Source: Pigoraptor chileana
Lineage: Eukaryota; Opisthokonta; Filasterea
Direction of reading: 5' to 3'
NCBI GenBank assembly: GCA_943704495.1
Contig: CALSCR010002248.1
Coordinates: 9,094 to 35,078, forward strand
Length of the DNA: 25,985 nt
In this document: positions 9,811 through 18,761 of the stretch, in pieces
How positions within the stretch are numbered: position 1 is the first letter of the stretch
Layout of the letters: every line of letters starts with the position of its first letter
The notes under the pieces: generated by a model
Told to the model about the DNA's origin: nothing
Databases searched by the model: none
Seen by the model: the letters and a program-made list of their open reading frames with translations, nothing else
Translations under genes and position numbers: made by a program

Positions 9811-11938
9811 TCATGCGTTCTTGATCCACCCCGACTGCACCATAAAGTCGTATATCCGGCGGGTTTTGTTCACGTCGATGCGCACAAGCACCCGCGCCTG
9901 AGCCAACTTGAGCACGCCGACCTTTTCCCCCTCCTTCATCAGCATGGCCTTGATGCCCAGGTATTGCTTCGGCTGCAGGCGGACCGCGCTGCATAGCTCA
10001 GTCTCTCCCGCGCTGAGCAACTCCACGCCAGGCAGGTTGTTGACGTCCAGCGGCGTGGCAGGCTTGCGACCTCGAAATGCCCCAGAGCCAGACCTGCGCA
10101 GAGAGGGTTGCGTGGATGAGTTTACAGAGAGAGTGCATGTCAGTGGTTGGAAAGATGTAGGATTCAAGTTAGTGTCTTGGGCGCTTCGCTCATGGACTCC
10201 ACAGTGGTTGGAATAGAGATATGAATCATGTAACGTCTTAGGCGCTGCGCCATGCACTCCACGAGTCGTAGATGTAGAATTCAAGTCAGTGTCTAAGGCA
10301 ATATGCCCGTAAATTTCACAGTGTGTGGACAAGAGAAATGCATGCATGCACCGCGCGTTGCAATGAAAACAGCAGTGCGAGTGCACACACACACACACAG
10401 GCAAGACGCACCTGTCGTCATCCTCGCGGCGTCGCTGCAATAATCCCACGCGCCTGTTTGCGCTCATCGCAAGCACCGACGACTTTCTCTGTTGCCGATC
10501 CGACTCTCGCTGTGAAAAAAATGCAACACAGCAGTTGGTATACAATCGATTTGATTAGGTGTGGAGGTTGGCGTCAGATTGAGAACAGTCGGGTGGCAGT
10601 ATCCGCAACACAGTGTTCGTGGTTGTTTTTGTGGAGACATTGCAACGACGAGTGTGTGAGTGACTGAGTGGTGGGTGGGTGGATGTATGTGCGATTGTAT
10701 GTGTGTTATGCCTGTGTATATTTTTAATTTCTATTTGTGCGAGAGTATTGGCCACTTTCTATATGTCGGCAATACCTAGAAACAAAAAGCGCCAAACAAA
10801 CCTTCTTCTTTTCTTGCTCGTACAACTCCCCACCAACAGTCGTTGTTATGCCGTTTTCGCGCCACTCTCTAAGCTGGCGGATGCGCACTCTCAGCATTTG
10901 CTGTGTGACGCACGTGCGACAGACAATCGAAAACAGAGTGGCAGTGGTCAGCGCACAGAAGGAGGATTCTCTATCTGGAGGCAACGCAATCACACAACAT
11001 GACCTCAAGTGACAACGTCAACCACAACTCCGTCACTACGCATCACCGAAGCAAGAGCAGAAAAAGACATAAACACAGACACAGACACAGAGAGTCGACC
11101 GACCTCGCTGACCAGTGCTTGGACCATCTTCTGGTGCTTGTCAGCGGGCTGCAGTTGCATGAACGGCTTGAGGTGCTCTCGCGCGTCCTTTTCTTCCTTC
11201 GACGCCTTCTTATCGATCGCCTGAAGCTTCTTCAGCTCCACAAGCGAGTGCTCGGCAACAACTTGGCGCCGCCGCACCCGCTGGTCCACGCGTTTGTTAT
11301 ACATGTCGAACACGGCGACCTGAATCCGCGCGCATGCATTCAGAGGATGCATAATGAGAAAAATATACATAATAAGAAAATATAATAATTACCATCTCAG
11401 GTTCGCAATGCAAGCCATGCACATACCCACACACTCTCAAAACACTCACAAACCCACAACAAAATAGAAAACACACACACACTCGCGCACACGCCCACAA
11501 GCACACAGAAACATTCGACACACGACCCACGCACCTTGACTTCCTTTTCAAGCTGCGTGTCCTCATCCGCAAACATCATGTCCTTCACAAGCGACTCTGC
11601 TTCGTTGTCATACTCAAATTCGAAATCACCACGCAGCGGCATGTACCCCGCACACTCAGGACCGAGCACGTGACTCGGCGCCGAGGCGAGCTGCTGGTTG
11701 CGCTGTGACACAAGTGCTTTTGCCTTTTGCATTTCCGCACGCGCGGATGCGGCGGTGCGCAACAGCGGTCTTGTGGCACTCGTGTCGGGCAGCGGCGCCG
11801 TCGGGGGAGCAAGATACACCTCTTGGTAGTGGATTTCGCACTCTTTGGCCGTCTGTGGGTGATGGATGCGGTGGGATGGGCGCGTTCGGGATCGTGTGAG
11901 AATGGCGTGGCAAATATAACACAAACTGATTGGTGCTT

Positions 11939-12020
<82 letters not shown>

Positions 12021-13438
12021 GTTTGTACATGGTGCTTGAGTGTGATCCGCTACACGTGTCTCATCGCTCTGTCGCTTTCCCGCCAGAGAGGGTTTCCAGC
12101 TTCAATGGTGACAATTAACTGCGCATACGCCAGCTGTGAGTGTGATCATGAGTAGGATTGTGCGTGCGATTGTGAGTGGTGTGATTGTGGTGTGACTGTG
12201 AGTGTGAATGTGCACACCTTTGTCTTGACATGCTCCGCAATATCGGGCCAATTGCCGAATCCGTACTGCTCGATCGCATCAATCAACGCGCACTCTTCAA
12301 CGGCGGTCCAATCCTCATCGAATACGGCCATCTGGTTGCCCGCGACAACACTGCACATCGCATGCGCACAAACCATCAAAATTAACAGCAGCATCAGCGT
12401 CACCACCACCACCACCAACAACAACAACACACAGCAACAACAGCAATAACAACCACATCCGTAATATGATCCTTATCACCAACAACAACATCCGAAGACG
12501 ACGATAAGGCAGATAATAGGCGGTCACGCAAACCCGAGTAAACACAGTTACGGATGTACTCTAATATGGTCACAGTTTGTAGTGAGAAGGTTGAACCAAG
12601 TTCCTAGTCGACGCGTGGGTGTCGCCCAATGAGGCAATGTGGCGGTGCGTGGCATGCAGCAGGAATGTGCATGTGCTTTAAGTGCTTTCACTCACCAGTA
12701 GTCGTGTGTGCTCTTGTGGTTGCGCACCTCGGCACCTGTTGAGAAGCATTCCAGGCAGACGTCCACGTCGCGACACTCGGCGCACTGCGTGGCAAAGAAA
12801 GATGAGCAAAGTGTTGTTCAGAGCAAGTGGAGGCAGCGACATCCATTTGCTGCTCAGCAAGAGCGCAATACCATTGAAGATAGATCCTGTGCGTTGTAAA
12901 TTATTGTCAAGCTTCTTCAATATTGCCGCGCCATTAAACACACACAAAAACAGAAACGAACAACACATATGCATCAGAGGCCAAGTCTCGATTCTCACGG
13001 CACCTTGATGCTTGGTATGTCCGTGATGTCTTTTGAGCAGTTGTCGCAAAAGACGGACGGTCGCCTTTCCAATCCAGCGGCATCAAGCTGCGTTGGCGGC
13101 AAAAATTCAACAACAAAAATAAGTTTGTCGGTTATCGCATAAGGAACATGCCGTGACCACAACCAATGAGAGCATATGTTTCAACGGGGTCGATATAACG
13201 CAGATGCGGTGAAAAAACTACAGAAACGCCTGATATCGATATTCGGATCGCCAGATTTCACAATTAAATGTAACAGAGGGCCTGAGAAATGATGGTAGGC
13301 GCGCCAAAACGGGCAGCAATGAATTTGAAAGTCGGTTTGGTTGAGAGAAAGCGCAAAATGCAATCAGGCACTTGCCTCCCGTCGCTTTGCAGGGGGCGCC
13401 TTTGCGCCCTCGAGGGGCCGCTTTCTGTCGTTCTTCAT
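9811..13438 (-). CDS. ADA2: ADA2, transcriptional adaptor of GCN5-type acetyltransferase complexes
   Basis: Nuclear adaptor that links GCN5 acetyltransferase to SAGA/ATAC-type complexes. Exons in transcript order: 13438-13376, 13087-13004, 12784-12696, 12350-12218, 11852-11535, 11319-11104, 10900-10802, 10509-10412, 10093-9811. They total 461 codons, typical for the family. ZZ finger at residues about 35-76, with CDNC, CAEC, CLEC and the HxxxH pair. SANT domain about 90-137 (EDWTAVEECALIDAIEQYGF). ADA2 signature GYMPLRGDFEFEYDNEAE follows. SWIRM domain about 378-460 ends IDVNKTRRIYDF...SGWI. All introns keep frame; the first uses a GC donor (GAG|GCAAGT). The start codon at 13438 is the first ATG in an open frame closed by an upstream stop; exon 1 (MKNDRKRPLEGAKAPPAKRRE) has no family match and is the least certain part. 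It is divergent from the sugar transferase gene. Confidence -1.
10141..10320 (-). repeat. Three-unit 60-bp tandem array of the dispersed element (last ADA2 intron)
   Basis: Units at about 10141-10200, 10201-10260 and 10261-10320. Each contains the reverse complement of the dispersed element, so it is sense for ADA2. Shared landmarks at 60-base steps are GGATTCAAGT / GAATCATGTA / GAATTCAAGT and GGACTCCAC / GCACTCCAC / ATTTCACAG. The units have clearly diverged from one another, so the array is not very recent. It occupies most of the 318-base intron 10094-10411, followed by a short CA tract at 10384-10400. Confidence -1.
11853..12217 (-). repeat. Fourth ADA2 intron with a 76-base GT tract
   Basis: The 365-base intron after the SANT exon contains an uninterrupted (GT)n at 11941-12016 on the + strand, which is (CA)n in the transcript. 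No other feature was seen in it. Confidence -1.
12351..12695 (-). repeat. Third ADA2 intron with CAA/CCA trinucleotide tract
   Basis: The 345-base intron between the ZZ and SANT exons holds (CAC)n and (CAA)n-type repeats at about 12395-12455 on the + strand, hence GTT/GTG repeats in the transcript. Nothing else was recognised. Confidence -1.
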
Positions 13439-14058
13439 CGCAGCTGCACCGATTCCCCACTTGTTGACGCCAATCTTTGCGGGGTGACAGCCACGCACAA
13501 GGCGAGAGGGGTCATCCCGTCATCCCACAAAAGATGCCTTATTGCCGGTCTATCCTCAAGTATTACGGTTTAGCAATGAACACACATTCCCCTTTGTGTT
13601 TGTTTTTTCTTCTTCACACTCGAACAACAAATAACATTTCTACACAGTTTGCAGATTCAAAATCTTTCCGCACTTACTCGAGCGTAAACCGTAAAACCGG
13701 GGGCCAAAAATAGTCGGTGTGGTCCAATCACGTGTCCACATGCGTCACTGGGTGATGGCGTCACTTCATAGTAACATGATACACTGTGATTGGTGGATCA
13801 GGGTGACATGGCGTCCCAGTATTCGGGAAATTCAGGGAAGCCAATTGCGTATCAACGCACACTGCCAGAGATGCACACAAGACAGCATTCCCTTCCTATC
13901 CTCACAGGGGCACTAAAAACTGCGCAGGCGGAAAAAGATAATGAAGAGGGGATCGCCGCCCCATGCCTCCAAGCCCAACACTGCCGTCTGTCATAACACT
14001 GCACGGTCGTCATGTCGCGCAGAACTCTCGGCATAAATTTCACAACACATCAACAAAG
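13439..14058. promoter_or_regulatory. Divergent promoter region between ADA2 and the sugar transferase
   Basis: The two start codons face away from each other across 620 bases. A CCAAT box directly abuts an E-box (CCAATCACGTG, 13724-13734). A second CCAAT box lies inverted at 13789-13793, and two GCGTCAC motifs are at about 13742-13748 and 13758-13764. The arrangement fits a shared bidirectional promoter, but no transcription start was determined. On the minus strand near ADA2 a short ankyrin-like reading is also present (see findings). Confidence -1.
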
Positions 14059-15547
14059 ATGCAAAGTAGTCAATTCACGCAGCATAGACGCAGAGTCATG
14101 CTTGTGTGCATGGGTGTCCTCAGCTTTGCACTCGGATTCGGTCTCGCCTCGACTGCATCGCTGCCCTACGTGTCCGACATTTTCAAGGCAATAGTGCCAA
14201 GCACAGGAGCGCACGACGCGGAGGATGGGGCGCCCATTCCAGTGGACGACAACGCACCGCAGCACATGGGCGAGCCACCACCACTACACGGTGTTGTCAT
14301 TGCACATCCAACGGCGTCATCTCTCTTGCACGGTGGCGTTGGTCGCGCTGGACACGTGACCAGTGAAAACAAGACACCACCATCGCGCATCCCACGCATC
14401 GCCCACCTCATCAAAATAGACGGCGGCCGACCATTCACCCTGCTCCATTGGCTGGTTGTCCGAGCTATCGCATCACGCGTCCGCCCCAACGAACTGCAGT
14501 TCCACGTCGACGTTGAGCCAAAGGGAGAGTGGTTTGAGCGCGCGCGCCCGTTTGTGAGCATGCGCCTCCTGAATGCAACCGTTTACAAACAGCGCCTTGC
14601 CGACAAAGGCCACGCCAACGCCCGCCCGGAGCATCTCGCAGACTTTGCGCGGTATGACATTCTCGCCACAACGGGCGGTGCGTACTTTGATCTCGATGCG
14701 ATCCCGCTGCGGTCATTTGACAGGCTATTCGAGAGCGGGTTCGACAACGTTCTTGGGCTTGAGTCTGACGGATATGTTGCCGTCGGACTGATTCTCGCGG
14801 CGAACGGGAGCGCGCTTTTTAAGGACATGGTCTCCATTGGAATGCAAAAGTTTGATGGCGGATGGTCGACGCATTCCGTGTTGCTTATTTCCGATCTGTG
14901 GCAAAGGTACGCAAACGACACGCTCGTCCTGCCTCACTGGGCGCTCTTCCCCCTGTCGTGGTCGCCGGCGAGTCTCGCTGAACTGTACGAGGAGAACGCG
15001 CCGCGGATGGACTGGCGAAAAAGCTACGCGCTTCATTGCTACAACAGTCGCGCCGTGGAAGTAAGCAAGACATACAAGTGAGTAGCACACAGCATAGTAA
15101 CGAGGGCCATTGTCATGCCCTCCACAAGCAATGCTGCCCTCATTGCACTTGCTCTGTCTATCTCTATCTCTCTCACCCTCTCTCGCACTCGCACAAACAC
15201 AACACAGGAGCATATCAATCGCATGGCTGCTATCCAGTCAGAGCAATTTTGCGCGCGCGGTGCGACCGATTGTACTCGAGGCCCTGGAAGCCGGCGAAAT
15301 CCCCGATCCACGGAAACCCCCGAATGTGAGCACAGCAGACACAGCCTCGACGGCGAGCGCACCAACCGCGAGGGCAGTCACGTGGTTGCCCACAGTGAGC
15401 ATACTCTCTCCACCGCTCCCGACGTCCGCCAGCGCACACGAGCCCCTGGCAAGCCAGTACCCTTCCACGCAAAAAGACTCTTTGCAACTTCACGCGCCCG
15501 CTATTACTCTGGCCCCTACTGCCACTTCCAAGAGCACAACGCACTGA
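14059..15547 (+). CDS. Membrane-anchored DXD-motif glycosyltransferase (GT32-like)
   Basis: Predicted type II Golgi/ER membrane transferase that moves a sugar from a nucleotide-sugar donor; the acceptor is unknown. Exons 14059-15077 and 15208-15547 give 452 residues. A signal anchor lies at residues about 13-33 (VMLVCMGVLSFALGFGLAS), followed by a low-complexity stem. The catalytic core starts near PRIAHLIK and contains the family hallmark ARYDILATTGGAYFDLDAI, with the metal-binding Asp-x-Asp at residues 211-213. The region after the core (HSVLLISDLW, LPHWALFPLSW) fits the gly_transf_sug fold. The second exon adds a Ser/Thr/Pro/Ala-rich tail with no recognised domain. The in-frame ATG at 13963 would add 32 residues ahead of the anchor; I prefer 14059 because it leaves a normal short cytoplasmic N terminus. 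It ends convergently with the ZZZ3-like gene 230 bases away. Confidence -1.
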
Positions 15548-15776
15548 AAGCACACGCATATATGCCCTTGAAAAGACCAGCAATAGAACCACAAGTAAGA
15601 TAAAAACCATTGAAATTGTTCTGGTTGCAGTATATATCCGCACCAAATAATACATTAACATACGGTACAAACGAAGGACACCCTGCCTCCGCTGCAGTCA
15701 CATAACCCACAACAGAACAAAGCGCCCACACGAATGGGAGACGCAAAAGTAGCATTGTAGTAGTAGAAGTGCTTGT

Positions 15777-18270
15777 TCAGTCTCTATCGTGCTCACGGTT
15801 CGCAGTGGGTATGAAATTCTGTGTGTGCACAAAACAATTAGCACAGTTAAGTAAGTGTGGTTGTGTGTGAAAAAAAAGCTTCCGTCGGGCACCATTCTTT
15901 TCGGCGCCTTTTTGGATAGAACGTGCCTTTTTTCCTGAAGCAATTGAGGAGAGTTTTTGGAGGATGTTCCCAGGCAGCGTCAACAGCCAACAGTCTGCAC
16001 CCACCGGATCAAGATAGTTGTAATCGCCTTCGAAAAAGTTTGTGTAGGCGTCGTCCATAAAATAGGGAGCCTCTGGAGTTGCAATTTTCTCCAGCTTGTG
16101 ATCTTTTAGATGGATGTCTGCATGCATGCAAGGTTGAAGAGGGAGCGGATGGGGATTGATAATATTGGAGAGATTGGAGTGAGTGAGCTTGCAACGTGCT
16201 GAACAAGCAAGCACTACTCTCAAACAAGACGTTTTGCAACATGAGTATGAAGAATCGCACCGTTTTCCCACTGTTTGCCGTAACAGCCCTCGCAAAGGTC
16301 GATCTCGTTCTCTTCCGGGCATTCGAGGCATTTCCAACGCACGCCGACAATTGGATCCATACCGCACCCGTCGCACTGCAACAACGGGGGAAACGAAGGG
16401 TATAGACAACACACCACCACAAAACACATGATTAACTTACATGAAATTTTTATAGGGTGCAAAACAACTGGGAACATTAAAAAATGATAATATAACGCTA
16501 CACACACACACACATACATATGCAGCTGGCACACATGCTACTGCGTGCCACAGTCTCACACGCACCCTGTACCCGAGGTGCGCAGAGTCCATCGTAACCG
16601 TCTGCTCCCTCGCTCGCTTCTTTTTGAGTCGCCGTAACCTCACGAGTTCCTGTTTTTTTTGTTTGTGTGTTGGTTTGGGGTTAAAAAGGACAATGCAGTG
16701 TAAGTGTATGCGCACATCAAACACGGCGAGTGGGTGACTTATAGCAAAACGCGTGCACATATCAGCACAAACAATTTCATGAGTCAAAATAGTAAGCAGA
16801 ATGGACCGACAGAAAGCCCACACCACAACCACAACAAATTACAGACCAGTCTAAACACAAACGCACACGCACACGCGCATACGCACACACACACACACAA
16901 CACACACACGCACACGCACACAAGCGCACACCACACACCTTGTAATCTTCGCTGTCCCTAACCGATGGGTCCATGCTCTCGTCATTTGAGCCGCCGTCGT
17001 CGTCATCATCGGACATGGGCACCTCCGGGGCAGCGTACGACTCGTAGCCAGCCCCGCCGCCGCCACCACCGCGTTTCCTCTTTGTCACCGGCCTGCTTCG
17101 CGCGTGGGCGGCATAATTGGGGACGCGTCCCGGCACGGGCAGTCCCGCCTTTGCAAGTTTGATGAAGAACTTTTGCACACGACTGGCCACCTGGCGCGGC
17201 GTGCGCGTCTTCATCTCCCTCGATATTTTCAAAAAGCGGTTCGTCTCCACTTCTTCGCTGGGGAATCGAACAAGCAGCTCCTCCAAATGCGCCTGCTCTT
17301 CCGCCGTCCAAGGCAAGTTGAACGTACGGGGCTTAGCAGGGTCATAGTACCGCCCCCGCACGAGCTCTCCGGGCCGGGGCTCCCTCAGCAACGTAGCTTC
17401 GTGCCCATCCGGCCCACGAAATGACACCTGTGCGGTGGCCTGTGACAGCGACGACGTAATAACGCCGATCCGCTGTGGCAGCGCTGCCTGAACCACTTGC
17501 GAATCAGACGCAGATTGCAATGCAGCCGAGAGATGACCCGGATGCCCGCCAGTCGGGGATCGCAATGGGCCCTCCCCACCGCCACTGCCGCCAGCCACAG
17601 CACTCACGGCGGGCGAAGGTGAGACGGCGGGCGACTGAGGTTCCGTTTTGAGGGAGGAGAGCCGGGAGGGCTGGTGGGGGGTCTCGCGACGCTTGCCACC
17701 CGGAATGGTCCCCATCTGAGATCTCGTCATGTGTCCGTGTGAGGAGAGGATGGACATGTCAACCGGGGGCACTGCAACAACGCGCTGCGGCTCTGGAAAG
17801 CGCAAAGCTCTTCTTCGCAGTGCGTCTGCAAAAGCAAGGGGATCGGCCGTCGCGGACGTTTTTGTCGCGGCAAGCGCATCAATGTCCTTGAGGACCTGCG
17901 CACGCTGCGCCTCCAGCGCAACCAGCGCCCGCAATAGCAGCTGGTAATCGTGATATCCTAACAGAATGGCCGCGTCCGTGTAGGATGCACCGTCTTCGTC
18001 TTCCCTATCGACATTGGACCGGTCTGCATTCATCGCAGATGCCGAGGCATCGTCGCGGTCGTTACCACCCTCTCTATCTCTCTCAGAGGCAGAGGCGTCT
18101 CCTGCACTTTTGTCTCCGTCATTGTCTATGGCGTTGTCCACTGGGCGATTATGCGCTGCGGATTCGTCGCCACTGTCTGAAGAATTTGTCGACCGTTCGT
18201 TAGAGTCGGACCGCTCCTCGTCAGATGATGGAGACGTCCGGCCGTTGCCTTCTTCGTTATCGGAGAGCAT
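15777..18270 (-). CDS. ZZZ3: ZZZ3-like SANT and ZZ-finger protein (probable ATAC subunit)
   Basis: Probable nuclear chromatin protein. Exons in transcript order: 18270-16939, 16649-16566, 16375-16261, 16117-15777, giving 623 residues. The N terminus (about 1-95) is acidic and Ser/Asp-rich, followed by a short helical segment (LLLRALVALEAQRAQVLKDI). A SANT/Myb domain lies at about 320-375 (PWTAEEQAHLEELLVRFPSE ... RTPRQVASRVQKFF). After it come a charged helix (ELVRLRRLKKKRAR) and a ZZ finger from residue 473: CDGC, KCLEC, LCEGC and the closing HLKDH pair. The order SANT, helix, ZZ and the downstream YNYLDP match human ZZZ3. Residues after YNYLDP have no match and may include an unrecognised intron. 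ADA2 also has ZZ and SANT but in the reverse order, so this is not a second ADA2. A copy of the dispersed element lies upstream in sense orientation. Confidence -1.
16861..16935. repeat. CA microsatellite in first intron of the ZZZ3-like gene
   Basis: About 75 bases of CA/CG repeats directly after the donor at 16938; on the transcript strand it is TG-rich. The intron spans 16650-16938. Confidence -1.
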
Positions 18271-18378
18271 TTTCAGTGATATAACAGGGACTCGCCATTC
18301 GTCTGCACTTTTCTCCTCGGCAATGTGCTAAGAGTCGAGTGGCCGATGAGCAGCGATAGAAAGAGATTCGTGGCGTCG

Positions 18379-18394
18379 TTTCCCGCGGGAAACT
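18379..18394. promoter_or_regulatory. Perfect E2F/DP-type palindrome
   Basis: GTTTCCCGCGGGAAAC is its own reverse complement and contains TTTCCCGC on both strands, the consensus of E2F/DP transcription factors. It lies 109 bases upstream of the ZZZ3-like start and 368 upstream of the KH-PLD start. Function is inferred from the motif and its position only. Confidence -1.
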
Positions 18395-18418
18395 ATAGGT
18401 GAGTTAAGAATCGCTAAG

Positions 18419-18473
18419 AGATGTGGGATTCAAGTCAGTGTCTTAGGCGCCGTGTCCACGGACTCCACAAGAG
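18419..18473 (-). repeat. Dispersed ~50-bp element, best-preserved minus-strand copy
   Basis: On the minus strand it reads TGTGGAGTCCGTGGACACG, then the exact 20-base core GCGCCTAAGACACTGACTTG, then AATCCCACATCTC. The core is identical to the copy at 1742-1790, some 16.7 kb away. It lies 149 bases upstream of the ZZZ3-like start codon in the sense orientation, possibly in a 5' UTR intron. Confidence -1.
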
Positions 18474-18761
18474 TAGCTGAGAGAAGTTTGGTTTCGATTT
18501 TGAGAGAAAGAAGCGGACAGCCCTTCTGTTGGATGGAAGCGAGTTATATAACGGACTATCCGACCGACTCAGTTCGTATCCTCGATTGTATATTTTTCCG
18601 ACGTAAAATCGAGAGCCAGTGCGATTTACGAAACATCGTAAAAACGTCTCAAACGGCTGTTGTTGACAGTTTCAGACAGTGTTTAAAGATGGGCAAGAAG
18701 CTGATTGAGTCCCATTATTCTGAGTCCCATTACAACAACGAAAAGACCTGAGTTTGTGAGA

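Larger units (their letters stand above)
18271..18761. promoter_or_regulatory. Divergent promoter region between ZZZ3-like and KH-PLD genes
   Basis: A 491-base region separates two divergent start codons. It contains a perfect 16-base palindrome of E2F type (see separate entry), one excellent copy of the dispersed element at 18419-18473, and a short tandem of TGAGTCCCATT near 18706-18732. An alternative in-frame start for the KH-PLD gene lies at 18705. Confidence -1.

Noticed and set aside
10141-10320. CRISPR-like array (three ~60-base units)
   Set aside because: Units are contiguous and diverged, with no constant repeat and unique spacer pattern, and they lie in a eukaryotic intron.
1040-12118. 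Open frames reading THTHTH, VCVCVC or HTHTRT on either strand
   Set aside because: They are translations of CA/TG microsatellites inside introns and intergenic DNA, without domains or sensible starts.
12696-16375. Reading the ZZ finger at 16261-16375 as part of ADA2
   Set aside because: ADA2 has its own ZZ finger at 12696-13087, and the transferase gene on the other strand lies between. The second ZZ joins in phase with the SANT protein upstream of it.
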